Assembly (NCBI GenBank): GCA_030263595.1
Contig: SZPG01000038.1
Location: 1 to 49,083 of the forward strand
Direction of reading: 5' to 3'
Length of the DNA stretch: 49,083 bases
Source of the DNA: Chloroflexi bacterium CFX6
GTDB taxonomy: Bacteria; Chloroflexota; Anaerolineae; Anaerolineales; Villigracilaceae
Below the pieces are notes generated by a model. It saw only the letters and a program-made list of their open reading frames with translations, was not told where the DNA came from and did no database searches. Positions 1 to 7,648 of the stretch are shown here, in pieces. The position numbers were made by a program, and so were the translations under genes. Numbering within the stretch: position 1 is the stretch's first letter; each line of letters starts with the position of its first letter.

Positions 1-1982
1 TCCGCCAAAGCCTCGAACTCGATTGCCGCCTGCCCCTCATAGTTGACCTTTTGTCTCACACCCGCCAACGCCGCCGCCGCATCGAACAGGCGTCCCATCG
101 AGGAGGTCATTGGCGCGTTGATCTTCTTCTCCAATTGCACGCGCAATGCGACCAGATCCTCCGCGCAGAATTCCTTCACCGGCGCGAGACGTTCATCCCA
201 ATCAATTCCGAGACTCCACAACAACGCCAATGCCGTGCGCGCAGGACGTTTGATCGCCGCATCCCCGCCCGGCAAGGGGAAATATTCCAAATGCGCGGCG
301 CGTTGATAGGACGTGTACCCGGCGATCAGAAACTCCCCGCCCCAGATCGCGCCGTCTTCGCCGTAGCCTGTCCCATCGAACGCCGCGCCGATGACGGGTT
401 CGTTCAATCCATGCTCCGCCATGCACGCCGCAACGTGCGCGTGATGATGTTGTACGGCAACGGTTGGCAAGCCTTCTCGTTCTGCGCGTTCGAGCGCGTA
501 ACGCGTTGCCAGATGGTTCGGGTGCATGTCATACGCGATGGCTTCCGGCTCGACGCGGAACAAACGCTCGAAATGCTCCACTCCCTGCTCGAAGGATTGC
601 AGCGTTTCGTAGTTTTCCATATCGCCGATGTGATGACTGAGGAAGGCGTAATTCCCGTTCGTGATGCAAAACGTGTTCTTCAACTCCGATCCCGCCGCGA
701 GGAGTTGGGGAACCTCGAAGGGAAGTTTGACCGGGAAGGGGGAGTAGCCGCGCGAACGGCGGATTGGATAGGTCATCAGCGACCACTGATCACTGACGAC
801 TGATGACTGATCACTGATCACTGATAACTGATCACTGATCGCCCTCACCACCGAATCGTCGCAACGGACGTGAATATCGCGGTTGTGCATCAGGAAGGCG
901 TCGGCGAGTTGGGATAATCGTTCACGCGCTTCGTCGTTATCGGTGGCGATGGGTTCTTCGGCGAGATTCCCGCTGGTCATTACCAAAGGTGGAAGGATGA
1001 AGGACGAAGGATGAAGGGAATCTGCAAATAGCAGGTAATGAAGTGGCGTGTACGGCAGCATCACGCCCAGCCAATCCTGGTTCGGCGCCGCCTCCCTCGC
1101 AATGTTGGATTCGGGTTTGCGCTTGAGCAGCACGATGGGGCGGGCGGTGGAGGTCAGTAAATGGCGTTCCTCGTCACTGACGAGGCAATGCTTCTCGACT
1201 GTCTCAAGATCGGGCATCATCAGCGCGAAGGGTTTGTCCACGCGGAGTTTGCGGCGGCGGAGTTCGGTAACGGCTTTCGCGTTCGTCGCGTCGCAGGCGA
1301 GGTGGAATCCGCCCAAGCCTTTGATGGCGACGGTCTTCCCCTTTGCCAGGAGATTCCTTGTCTCTGCAATCGCATCGTCACCTTCGATCTGCAGCCTGCC
1401 TTCTGCTTTCTGCATTTCGATCCACACCCTCGGTCCACAAACGGAACACGCAACAGGCTGGGCGTGAAATCTTCTATTCGATGGGTCTTTATATTCCTGC
1501 TCACAATCGGGACACAATTCAAATCCCGCCATGGTCGTCTTCGGGCGGTCGTAGGGGATGTCCTGGACGATGGTGAAGCGCGGTCCGCAGTTGGTGCAGT
1601 TGATGAAGGGATAACGGTAACGCCTGTCGTTCGGGTCGAAGAGTTCGCGCAGGCAGTCGTCGCAGACGGCAACGTCGGGGGAGATGGGCTGGAAGGCGGA
1701 GGGAACGGATTCAGAGTGGAGGATGTCGAAGGCGGCGAATCCGTTCGCGGGTCGGAACGAAGCGGTCAGTCCGTCAATGCGGGAAAGAGGCGGGGCTTCG
1801 TCGCGCAACGCTTTGACGAAGGAGTCCAAGGCATCCTGTTCGCCATCCACTTCGATATCCACGCCTGCGGAGGTGTTGCGGACCCAGCCTTTGAGGTCCA
1901 GGCGGGCGGCGAGGTTGTACACGAACGGACGGAAGCCCACCCCCTGCACGATCCCCGTGATGTGGACTTGCAGACCGTTCAT
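1..1982 (-). CDS. hypF: HypF carbamoyltransferase (3' end beyond window)
   Basis: HypF makes the thiocarbamate on HypE from carbamoyl phosphate and ATP, the source of the cyanide ligands of [NiFe] hydrogenase. About 660 codons are present and roughly 100 are missing at the left edge. An acylphosphatase domain lies at residues 1-90 (GVGFRPF). Four CxxC zinc-finger pairs follow (C107/110, C129/132, C157/160, C179/182), then a YrdC-like domain and a Kae1-like domain with HHHAH near residue 515. The ATG overlaps the hypB stop (ATGA), so the two are translationally coupled. Two stretches are foreign to the family: a GGATGAA-type repeat near residues 322-331 and a 7-mer array near residues 381-400. 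Both are in frame, and the conserved sequence resumes at once as YPIRRSRGY. The gene has no stop codon inside the window. Confidence 0.95.
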   Translation of the reverse strand, partial: MNGLQVHITGIVQGVGFRPFVYNLAARLDLKGWVRNTSAGVDIEVDGEQDALDSFVKALRDEAPPLSRIDGLTASFRPANGFAAFDILHSESVPSAFQPISPDVAVCDDCLRELFDPNDRRYRYPFINCTNCGPRFTIVQDIPYDRPKTTMAGFELCPDCEQEYKDPSNRRFHAQPVACSVCGPRVWIEMQKAEGRLQIEGDDAIAETRNLLAKGKTVAIKGLGGFHLACDATNAKAVTELRRRKLRVDKPFALMMPDLETVEKHCLVSDEERHLLTSTARPIVLLKRKPESNIAREAAPNQDWLGVMLPYTPLHYLLFADSLHPSSFILPPLVMTSGNLAEEPIATDNDEARERLSQLADAFLMHNRDIHVRCDDSVVRAISDQLSVISDQSSVVSDQWSLMTYPIRRSRGYSPFPVKLPFEVPQLLAAGSELKNTFCITNGNYAFLSHHIGDMENYETLQSFEQGVEHFERLFRVEPEAIAYDMHPNHLATRYALERAEREGLPTVAVQHHHAHVAACMAEHGLNEPVIGAAFDGTGYGEDGAIWGGEFLIAGYTSYQRAAHLEYFPLPGGDAAIKRPARTALALLWSLGIDWDERLAPVKEFCAEDLVALRVQLEKKINAPMTSSMGRLFDAAAALAGVRQKVNYEGQAAIEFEALA
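782..841 (-). repeat. In-frame 7-mer array inside hypF
   Basis: Read on the coding strand this is about eight imperfect copies of GATCAGT (variants TATCAGT, CATCAGT, CGTCAGT). It encodes a SDQLSVISDQ-like stretch between DDSVVR and YPIRRSRG, two motifs that are almost adjacent in ordinary HypF. The same 7-mer family occurs in the helicase gene (18380-18454) and in mutL (24202-24249). Confidence 0.85.
988..1019 (-). repeat. In-frame GGATGAA-type repeat in hypF
   Basis: On the plus strand three 7-mers GGATGAA/GGACGAA/GGATGAA run at 995-1015. On the coding strand they add about ten residues (SLHPSSFILP) just before the conserved LVMTSGNL motif. A related GA-rich stretch lies between two genes at 10900-10935. 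Confidence 0.6.
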
Positions 1983-2638
1983 TTTCGTGTTGCGTGTTGC
2001 GTGAGCCAGTTGATCCACGCGTCGAGACCTTCGCCTGTGACGCATGAAAGCGGAAACGCCGCGACGTTTGGGTTGAGCGCCCTCACGCCGCGTTGGAAGT
2101 AATCCATGTTGAAGGGGACGTAGGGGAGGAGGTCAATCTTGTTGATGACCAGCGCGTCCACGCCGCGATAGGCGCCCGGATATTTGTAGGGCTTGTCGTC
2201 GCCTTCGGGGATGGACGCCACGAGGACGGTCTTGTGCGTGCCGAGTTTGAAGTTGGCGGGACAGATGAGGTTGCCGACGTTCTCGACGATGAGCAGATCG
2301 AATTGCGCGAGGTCGAGTTGATCGAGCGCGCCTTTGAGCATGATCGCGTCGAGGTGACAATCTCCGCCGGTGTTGATCTGGACGGCGGCTCCCGCGCCGG
2401 CCGCGGCGGCGCGGTCCGCATCAATGGAGGTGGCTATGTCCCCGTCCACGGCTGCGACGCGCAGTTTGTCCTTGAGGCGCGGAAGGGTCTGTTCGATGAG
2501 GGAGGTCTTGCCCGCGCCCGGCGAGGCGATGATGTTGATGGAAAAAACGCACGCGGCTTCGAGGCGGGCGCGGTTTTCCTCCGCCAGGCGGTCGTTGGCG
2601 TCGAGGATGTTTTCGACGATTGGAATCCGTTGCGTCAT
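1979..2638 (-). CDS. hypB: HypB, GTPase for hydrogenase nickel insertion
   Basis: GTP hydrolysis by HypB, working with HypA, drives nickel delivery into the hydrogenase large subunit precursor. The 219-residue product has the P-loop SPGAGKTS (39-46), the metal-binding C94-H95 pair with C126 at the dimer interface, and NKID (166-169) for guanine recognition. It lacks the N-terminal CxxCGC and the His-rich stretch of some HypB proteins, so it is a plain G-domain form without nickel storage. It lies between hypA (99-bp gap) and hypF (4-bp overlap). The cytoplasmic role is well established for the family. Confidence 0.96.
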   Translation of the reverse strand: MTQRIPIVENILDANDRLAEENRARLEAACVFSINIIASPGAGKTSLIEQTLPRLKDKLRVAAVDGDIATSIDADRAAAAGAGAAVQINTGGDCHLDAIMLKGALDQLDLAQFDLLIVENVGNLICPANFKLGTHKTVLVASIPEGDDKPYKYPGAYRGVDALVINKIDLLPYVPFNMDYFQRGVRALNPNVAAFPLSCVTGEGLDAWINWLTQHATRK

Positions 2639-2737
2639 ATCAATTTCATTGTACGCTTTATGGAGGGAGACCCATAGTCACTTATTCCTGCAATTGGGAT
2701 GATTTTCGTCCGTACCTGAGAATTGCCGGGGAAAATT

Positions 2738-3082
2738 TCAGTTCTCGATGTCAATTGCCTCCACGAACAATTCCTCCCCGGCGATGATCTTCGCGCCGAC
2801 GCCCCCGCAATGCGGGCAGACCAATTCCTTTTCGGTGGGACGATACTTTTTGAAACAGGACATGCACTGCAATTCGGCAGGCACGCGGCGGAAGTGGAGC
2901 GTCGCCCCTGCGGCGATGGTGTCCCTGGCGATCGTGTCCCAGTAGAACTGGATCGAGTCGTCCACCATCGTCGAGAGTTCGCCGAGTACGATGTGCAGGT
3001 CGGTGACGCGTTTAGCGTCCGCCTTTTCGGCATGTTCGAGGGCGATCTTCAAAATGGATTGGGTGACGGAAAGTTCGTGCAT
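2738..3082 (-). CDS. hypA: HypA nickel metallochaperone
   Basis: HypA binds nickel through its N-terminal Met-His-Glu and hands it to the hydrogenase large subunit together with HypB. The start is taken at MHELSVTQ, which gives 114 residues, the normal family length, and keeps His2 as nickel ligand; an upstream in-frame start would bury it. A structural zinc site is visible as C73/C76 and C89/C92. It is the first gene of hypA-hypB-hypF. hypC, hypD, hypE and the hydrogenase itself are not in this window. Confidence 0.95.
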   Translation of the reverse strand: MHELSVTQSILKIALEHAEKADAKRVTDLHIVLGELSTMVDDSIQFYWDTIARDTIAAGATLHFRRVPAELQCMSCFKKYRPTEKELVCPHCGGVGAKIIAGEELFVEAIDIEN

Positions 3083-3180
3083 GGCGGGTCGTTCACAGGG
3101 AAAGCATTCCAAAAGTAACACGAAATCCAGGGAAGGATAAGTGTGATTCGTCCTCAGGATGACACCCCCATCGCGCCGGT

Positions 3181-3208
3181 TTGCGCGATTCCGAATCCAA
3201 AGTACAAT
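3181..3208 (+). promoter_or_regulatory. Putative promoter for the 3244-5591 gene pair
   Basis: TTGCGC (3181-3186), a 16-base spacer and TACAAT (3203-3208) precede the GTG start at 3244, which has AGAGG as ribosome site. Assigned by eye only; the -35 match is partial. Confidence 0.35.
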
Positions 3209-3243
3209 CTGCCCCTGATATACTGCACCGGAAAGAGGCGCGC

Positions 3244-3831
3244 GTGAATCGAAAACAATGGATCATCCTCGGCATTCTCGTCACAGTTTTGCTTGTCGTT
3301 GGGGTTGTGTCCCTGCGCGGGGACAACGCCGAGGACCCGCCCAACGCACTTCAACAAGGTCCTGTTTCCGAACTGACGTACTGTAGCGAGGAACACAGCG
3401 GACCCTGTATAGTCTCCTTCAGCCTCGACGCCGAAGGAAACATGCTGGTCAACCTGCTCCTGCCGAGTCTCTCCTTCCCTCACTTCCGTTTGAAGATCCT
3501 GCGCGCAGGGGACGAGTACGATTACAACTGCCGGCGGCTCAGCGTCGCGCGCAACAATGCGTATTGCACCGGCGAAAAAGTCCCGCCCGGCGAAACCCTT
3601 CACCTGATGCTCCTTTCGACGCGCGGCGGAGACCTGCTGGCGGAAGGATACCTGTCCATCATCGGGCTGGCGTTCCCGACCGTTGAAGTGGTGAGCGCCA
3701 CGCCGGAGATCACGCCCACCGAACCCACCGCAATCCCGTTGACGGGTTCGCCCACGTCCACGCCCACACAGTTCCAACCGTTCCCCCCCACACCCACGCG
3801 CACCAAGCCCTCGTATCCCTCCTATCCATGA
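3244..3831 (+). CDS. Membrane-anchored exported protein with Thr/Pro-rich tail
   Basis: No family recognised. The start is taken as GTG 3244 because AGAGG lies five to six bases upstream and the hydrophobic anchor begins directly after it (NRKQWIILGILV...). The 195-residue product has one membrane segment at about residues 5-22, then an extracytoplasmic beta-type domain with several Cys (SELTYCSEE, GPCIV, YNCRR, AYCTGE). It ends in a Thr/Pro-rich C-terminus from about residue 145. The domain could sense or bind something outside the membrane. The stop overlaps the next ATG (ATGA at 3828-3831), so the two proteins are probably made together and work together. Confidence 0.8.
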   Translation: MNRKQWIILGILVTVLLVVGVVSLRGDNAEDPPNALQQGPVSELTYCSEEHSGPCIVSFSLDAEGNMLVNLLLPSLSFPHFRLKILRAGDEYDYNCRRLSVARNNAYCTGEKVPPGETLHLMLLSTRGGDLLAEGYLSIIGLAFPTVEVVSATPEITPTEPTAIPLTGSPTSTPTQFQPFPPTPTRTKPSYPSYP

Positions 3832-5591
3832 CCGCGCTCCTGGACGGTCTTTCGGTCCTTGCGGACCATTGGAGTCTGGTCGCCGTCGTTTTGGTTTGCG
3901 CGCTCGCAAGCCAATACCTGGTCGCTTCGGCGTTGCGGGCTGGCTTTGGCGACGCGCTGACACCGGCGGAATATTTTTCGCTGGGCGTCGCCGGGTGGAT
4001 CGCGCCGGTCCTGATCCTTTCCCTGTTTTGGAATGTGGGAGGATATATCGGATTGACGTTGATCGGACTCTCCGCCGCTGCCCTCCTCCCGCTCCTCTTC
4101 CGCTTCAGACCGCGACCCAAACCTGCTCCCGGATCAACGAGCCTTATCCTCAGCCTGTTCCTTTTCCTCTTTGTCCTCCTCAGGCTGGCGTATATTTCCA
4201 GGGCAATACTCCCCCTGTATTTCGATTCGGCGACGCACTATTCGATCGTCGAAAACATCCTGGCGCATGGCGGCTCGTGGCTCTTCGACTGGCTGTCCGC
4301 GAATTATTACCACGCGGGTTTCCATTTCCAGACCGCGTTCTTCGCCTCCGTTTCCCGCGCGGAGGTCGCGACCGCCATGCTGGTATTCGGGCAGATATTT
4401 CTGGCGTTGGTCCCCTTTTCCGTATTCTTTCCGGTCAGGCATGAGACCAATTCGAAGTGGGCGGGAGTCTTTGCAATCGTCCTTTCCGCCTTTGGCTGGT
4501 ACATGCCCGCCCACGCCGTGAACTGGGGAAAATACCCCGCCCTGACGAGTCTGGGTCCGATCCTGTTTGTGCTTGGGCTGGCTTATCTGTTCGCCCGGCG
4601 CAGGGACATAATATCTGCGCGAAGGCGTTGGATGCTTTATGGGCTGCTTGGGATGGGCGCGTTCACCGCCGTTCTTACGCACAGCCGGTCGCTGGTCGTT
4701 TTGGCGATCGTACTCCTCGCATGGGTCATTGCGACGCGGCTGGAAAAATCATCCCGAACGTGGATGTCTTTTGCCTTCGTCGTCGTTGTCGCTGCGACCT
4801 GGCTGGAGTACTTCTTCATTCAGCGGCGGGAGGTCCTTGCGCTGGTTTTCGACCCGTATCTTCACAAGGGGCTCCCGATTACGGCGCTGGTTCTTTTGCT
4901 ATCCATCTTTGCGTGGATGGTTTATCCGCGTTTGACTTTTGTTTCTGTGTTGGCAACCACCCTCCTGTTGGGAAGTCTGTTCGTCCCCGTGACCTGGATT
5001 CCCGGCTACAGGGATTTGACCCTGCTGGATAGACCGTTCGTTGAAATGATCCTTTTCCTTCCGTTGTCCCTGCTTGGCGGGTTGGGGCTGGCTGGCTTGG
5101 AGGGGAAATTGCGGGGACGGTTTGCGTGGGGCAAATATGTCGGTCTGCTTGCGGTTGGGGGCGTGGCGATACACGCCTTTTTCACCTACAACCTGTATCC
5201 CTCCGATTGTTGCGCGATCGCGGGGAATGACGACGTGGTCGCGATGGCTTGGGTGGAGGAGCAGTTGCCGGTCCAGGCGCGAATCGGGATCGCGTCCACA
5301 GCGTTGAAGGTCATGCCGTTCGAGTCCTCCGAAGGGGAGGTGGGCGCGGATGCCGGCGTCTGGATCGCGCCGTTGACGAACCGCGTAACCGTTCTGCTGC
5401 CGAACGATCTGGATTTCGATCAACGACCCGCGTTGGAACGGCTTTGCGAATTGGAGATCGGGTATTTGTTCGTGGGGGAAATCGGTCAACCGTTCGACGC
5501 GCACAAAATTCTCTCGCGCCCCGAATGGTATAAACCCCTGCTCTCGATGCCGAAAACATGGATATTTGAAGTGATCGGGTGCGATAATTGA
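3828..5591 (+). CDS. Polytopic membrane protein, GT-C glycosyltransferase-like
   Basis: The 587-residue protein has about 11-13 predicted membrane helices and a C-terminal extracytoplasmic domain of about 130 residues (from SDCCAIAGNDD). The layout resembles GT-C transferases that use lipid-linked sugars: an early outside loop with acidic residues (LYFDSATHYSIVENI), many helices and a soluble C-terminal part. No signature settles the donor or acceptor, so this is family-level inference. Translational coupling to a Thr/Pro-rich exported protein fits O-glycosylation of such tails, as done by PMT-type enzymes, but an uncharacterised membrane protein of another role is possible. Confidence 0.65.
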   Translation: MTALLDGLSVLADHWSLVAVVLVCALASQYLVASALRAGFGDALTPAEYFSLGVAGWIAPVLILSLFWNVGGYIGLTLIGLSAAALLPLLFRFRPRPKPAPGSTSLILSLFLFLFVLLRLAYISRAILPLYFDSATHYSIVENILAHGGSWLFDWLSANYYHAGFHFQTAFFASVSRAEVATAMLVFGQIFLALVPFSVFFPVRHETNSKWAGVFAIVLSAFGWYMPAHAVNWGKYPALTSLGPILFVLGLAYLFARRRDIISARRRWMLYGLLGMGAFTAVLTHSRSLVVLAIVLLAWVIATRLEKSSRTWMSFAFVVVVAATWLEYFFIQRREVLALVFDPYLHKGLPITALVLLLSIFAWMVYPRLTFVSVLATTLLLGSLFVPVTWIPGYRDLTLLDRPFVEMILFLPLSLLGGLGLAGLEGKLRGRFAWGKYVGLLAVGGVAIHAFFTYNLYPSDCCAIAGNDDVVAMAWVEEQLPVQARIGIASTALKVMPFESSEGEVGADAGVWIAPLTNRVTVLLPNDLDFDQRPALERLCELEIGYLFVGEIGQPFDAHKILSRPEWYKPLLSMPKTWIFEVIGCDN

Positions 5592-5655
5592 TCACGAATT
5601 ACCCTGAAGCAATCCCGAAAGGTTTAACCCTTTGGCGCGACAACTATGTGACCAT

Positions 5656-5663
5656 GCTATAAT
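5656..5663 (+). promoter_or_regulatory. Extended -10 promoter before the PIN gene
   Basis: TGCTATAAT is a perfect -10 hexamer (5658-5663) with the TG extension, 11 bases before the ATG at 5675. That implies a very short leader. The -35 region is weak. Confidence 0.5.
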
Positions 5664-5674
5664 TCGAGTAGATC

Positions 5675-6111
5675 ATGCTTGCAGTATATCTTGACACCTG
5701 TAGCATTCAACGACCATGGACACCAGGTCTCATCTCCGAATTACGCTCGAAGCAGATGCAGTTTTGGGTGTCCTTTCTCTGGTGGAATCTGGCAGGATCG
5801 AACTTGTTTCGTCCGAGATTTTACTTTTCGAGATTAATCGCAGCCCCAGCCAAATTCGCAAAGAGTATGCACTGGAGGTCGTCTCGAAAGCAAAAAATTT
5901 CGTGAGCATGAATTCGAAAATAGAGAAACGTTCCAGGGAGTTTGTTGCTCTCGGTATACATTTTTTGGATGCTGTGCATTTGGCTGCCGCGGAGGACGCG
6001 CAGGTGGATTATTTTTGCACATGCGATGAGGTGTTTTTGAAAAAAGCCAGGAAAATTCCGGGCTTGAAGGTAAAGGCTATTTCGCCTCTTGAACTGGCGC
6101 AGGAGTTATAA
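5675..6111 (+). pseudogene. PIN-domain (VapC-like) toxin, frameshifted
   Basis: PIN proteins are small RNases acting as toxins in type II toxin-antitoxin systems. The N-terminus MLAVYLDTCSIQRP carries the first catalytic Asp of the domain. At about 5713-5716 the frame is lost. It resumes one frame over as MDTRSHLRITLEADAVLG and continues to the stop at 6109-6111 with the further acidic positions (LLFEINR, HFLDAVHLAAAE). One added base, for example CCC for CC before ATGGAC, restores a normal protein of about 145 residues. As given, the toxin would be inactive; an assembly deletion is equally possible. The partner gene at 6113 is intact. Confidence 0.8.
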
Positions 6112-6112
6112 C

Positions 6113-6343
6113 ATGATAGCAGATACGCTTCCGCTTGCGGAGATCACAAAAGAAGCGCTGAGGGTCCTTTACAAGGAAATCGGCGTTGTCAATACGGTTC
6201 GCTTTGTAAATCAATTCACAACGGGGTATGGCGATTACGTTGAGGAACGAAAAATTCTCTTCGCCGACATGACGTTGGACGAATTGTTTTCCGAGATGAA
6301 AAAAGCCAGGAGAAAATCTCGATCCGGCCGGCAACGAAAGTAG
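6113..6343 (+). CDS. Partner (candidate antitoxin) of the PIN protein
   Basis: This 76-residue, mostly helical, charged protein starts one base after the PIN stop and has a good ribosome site (AGGAG, 8 bases before ATG). The sequence (LPLAEITKEALRVLYKEIG, FTTGYGDYVEER, DMTLDELFSEMKK) has no classic DNA-binding motif that I recognise. Position and size suggest the antitoxin of a PIN pair with toxin first, the reverse of the usual vapBC order. It is followed by a strong terminator, so the pair forms a complete transcription unit. Confidence 0.7.
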   Translation: MIADTLPLAEITKEALRVLYKEIGVVNTVRFVNQFTTGYGDYVEERKILFADMTLDELFSEMKKARRKSRSGRQRK

Positions 6344-6356
6344 AGGGTGAAACCGA

Positions 6357-6385
6357 GAGCGCAGGGAATTCCCTGCGCTCTTTTT
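6357..6385 (+). terminator. Rho-independent terminator of the PIN pair
   Basis: Perfect inverted repeat GAGCGCAGGG-AATT-CCCTGCGCTC (6357-6380) followed by TTTTT. It lies 13 bases after the candidate antitoxin stop and directly beside the end of msrA on the other strand. Confidence 0.85.
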
Positions 6386-6386
6386 A

Positions 6387-6938
6387 TTACGCCGGTTGCT
6401 TCTTCAACATGTCGAGGAAATGCTTGCGGAACTTCGCCACCTTCGGCGCGACGACCGCCATGCAATAGGGCTGGTACGGATTGCGCGCGAAGTATTCCTG
6501 ATGATAATCCTCCGCCACGTAGAACTTGTCCAACTTCGTGATTTCGGTGACGATGGGCTTGTCCCAGATCTTCTGCGCGTTCAATTCCTCGATGAGTTCC
6601 CCGGCGATGCGCTTCTGCTCCTCGTCGTGGTAGAAGATGGCGGAGCGGTATTGCGTGCCCACGTCCGCGCCCTGGCGGTTGAGGGTGGTGGGATCGTGAA
6701 TGGCGAAGAACACGTTCAACAGGTCGCGGTACGCGACGACATTCGGGTCGAAATGGATCTGGACGACTTCCGCGTGTCCCGTATCCCCGTCGCAGACCTG
6801 GCGGTAGGTCGGGTTCGGCGCGTGCCCGCCGGCATAGCCTGATTCCACTGAATGCACGCCCTTGATCTCGTCGTAAACGGCTTCGAGACACCAGAAGCAT
6901 CCCCCAGCCAGCGTCGCGGTTCGAAGATTGGTGTTCAT
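6387..6938 (-). CDS. msrA: Peptide-methionine (S)-S-oxide reductase MsrA
   Basis: MsrA reduces methionine-S-sulfoxide in proteins, repairing oxidative damage with thioredoxin as usual donor. The 183-residue product carries the catalytic motif GGCFWC (Cys14 nucleophile). Other conserved family blocks are [38 protein letters not shown] and a YHQEYF block near the C-terminus. AAGGAG lies eight bases before the ATG. The gene appears monocistronic, with no msrB beside or fused to it. Confidence 0.96.
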   Translation of the reverse strand: MNTNLRTATLAGGCFWCLEAVYDEIKGVHSVESGYAGGHAPNPTYRQVCDGDTGHAEVVQIHFDPNVVAYRDLLNVFFAIHDPTTLNRQGADVGTQYRSAIFYHDEEQKRIAGELIEELNAQKIWDKPIVTEITKLDKFYVAEDYHQEYFARNPYQPYCMAVVAPKVAKFRKHFLDMLKKQPA

Positions 6939-7101
6939 AATGACTGCTCCTTTTCCGCCGCCAAACCATGCGGCGTTTCATAAAATTGCCTTCACCCAAC
7001 AGACGACCCGAATCCGCCGAATCTTATTAAGAAAGTATTACCGGTCGGGACCAAGAGTTTCGATCCGCATCCGCGAGGGGGGCAGGGTGATCTCTCGAAA
7101 T

Positions 7102-7131
7102 AAAAAGAGCAGGGACGACTCTCCCTGCTCT
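7102..7131 (-). terminator. Terminator of the DUF2283 pair
   Basis: On the minus strand GAGCAGGGA/TCCCTGCTC forms a 9-bp stem (7107-7130) followed by a T run (plus-strand AAAAA, 7102-7106). It lies about 20 bases beyond the DUF2283 stop. Confidence 0.8.
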
Positions 7132-7152
7132 CCAAAAATACCGCATCTGACA

Positions 7153-7389
7153 TCACGCCCCTGCCGGCATTCTTTCGCTGATGACAAGGTTGGCGATTGG
7201 CATCGCGGTCAGTTCCAGCCGCGTGAGATCAATGAATTTGCTGGCGTCCTCGATTTCAATCCCGATTGCGTGATTGTTTTCATCGTAATCAACCACGACG
7301 CCCGGAGATATCTCCTCGGATTCAACGCTCACACCGCTTGCAAGTTTGATGTAAAGCATATCGGTTTCTTGATGATATTCAAAATTCAT
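7153..7389 (-). CDS. DUF2283 protein, candidate antitoxin partner
   Basis: This 78-residue protein matches the DUF2283 pattern: MLYIKLASGV, an acidic SEEISPGVVVDYDENN block and the IGIEIEDAS motif. Proteins of this type often sit beside a small DUF4258-like protein and are suspected toxin-antitoxin partners, though the biochemistry is not settled. It starts 9 bases after its neighbour's stop, with AGGAGG six bases before the ATG. Confidence 0.8.
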   Translation of the reverse strand: MNFEYHQETDMLYIKLASGVSVESEEISPGVVVDYDENNHAIGIEIEDASKFIDLTRLELTAMPIANLVISERMPAGA

Positions 7390-7398
7390 GCCTGCCTC

Positions 7399-7629
7399 CT
7401 ATGGTTTGAAACCGCGATCCGGAAAGGCATTATGGACAGTCTCACCATCGGACTCGGTAACTACCCGCAGATATTTTCCAAGTTCGGATATAAAAGCCCA
7501 ATATCGTATGCGTCCGTTTTCCTGTGCTTCCTTGCGAATATGATTTTCCAACACGAACTTAATCCATTCTTCTTTCAGGTAAGGGCGGCGAGACAACACG
7601 CTGGATACAAAGTATTCTGTTGTCTTCAC
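7399..7629 (-). CDS. Small DUF4258-like protein, candidate toxin
   Basis: The 76-residue basic protein starts with GTG and has TTGGAG as ribosome site. It has a conserved-looking core: RPYLKEEWIKFVLENH, IRYWAFISELGKYLRVVTESDGETVHNAFPDRGF. The pattern of basic, aromatic and His residues with a C-terminal DRGF resembles small toxins that sit upstream of DUF2283 genes. I cannot assign a reaction. The pair sits between clpC and msrA and ends in its own terminator, so it is a separate module. Confidence 0.65.
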   Translation of the reverse strand: MKTTEYFVSSVLSRRPYLKEEWIKFVLENHIRKEAQENGRIRYWAFISELGKYLRVVTESDGETVHNAFPDRGFKP

Positions 7630-7648
7630 CGTTTATCTCCAATTTTTC

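Noticed and set aside
51-2102. Long open frames on the plus strand opposite hypF and hypB
   Set aside because: They are mirror frames of the GC-rich hyp genes, with no recognisable domains. The minus strand carries clear HypF and HypB motifs across the same bases.
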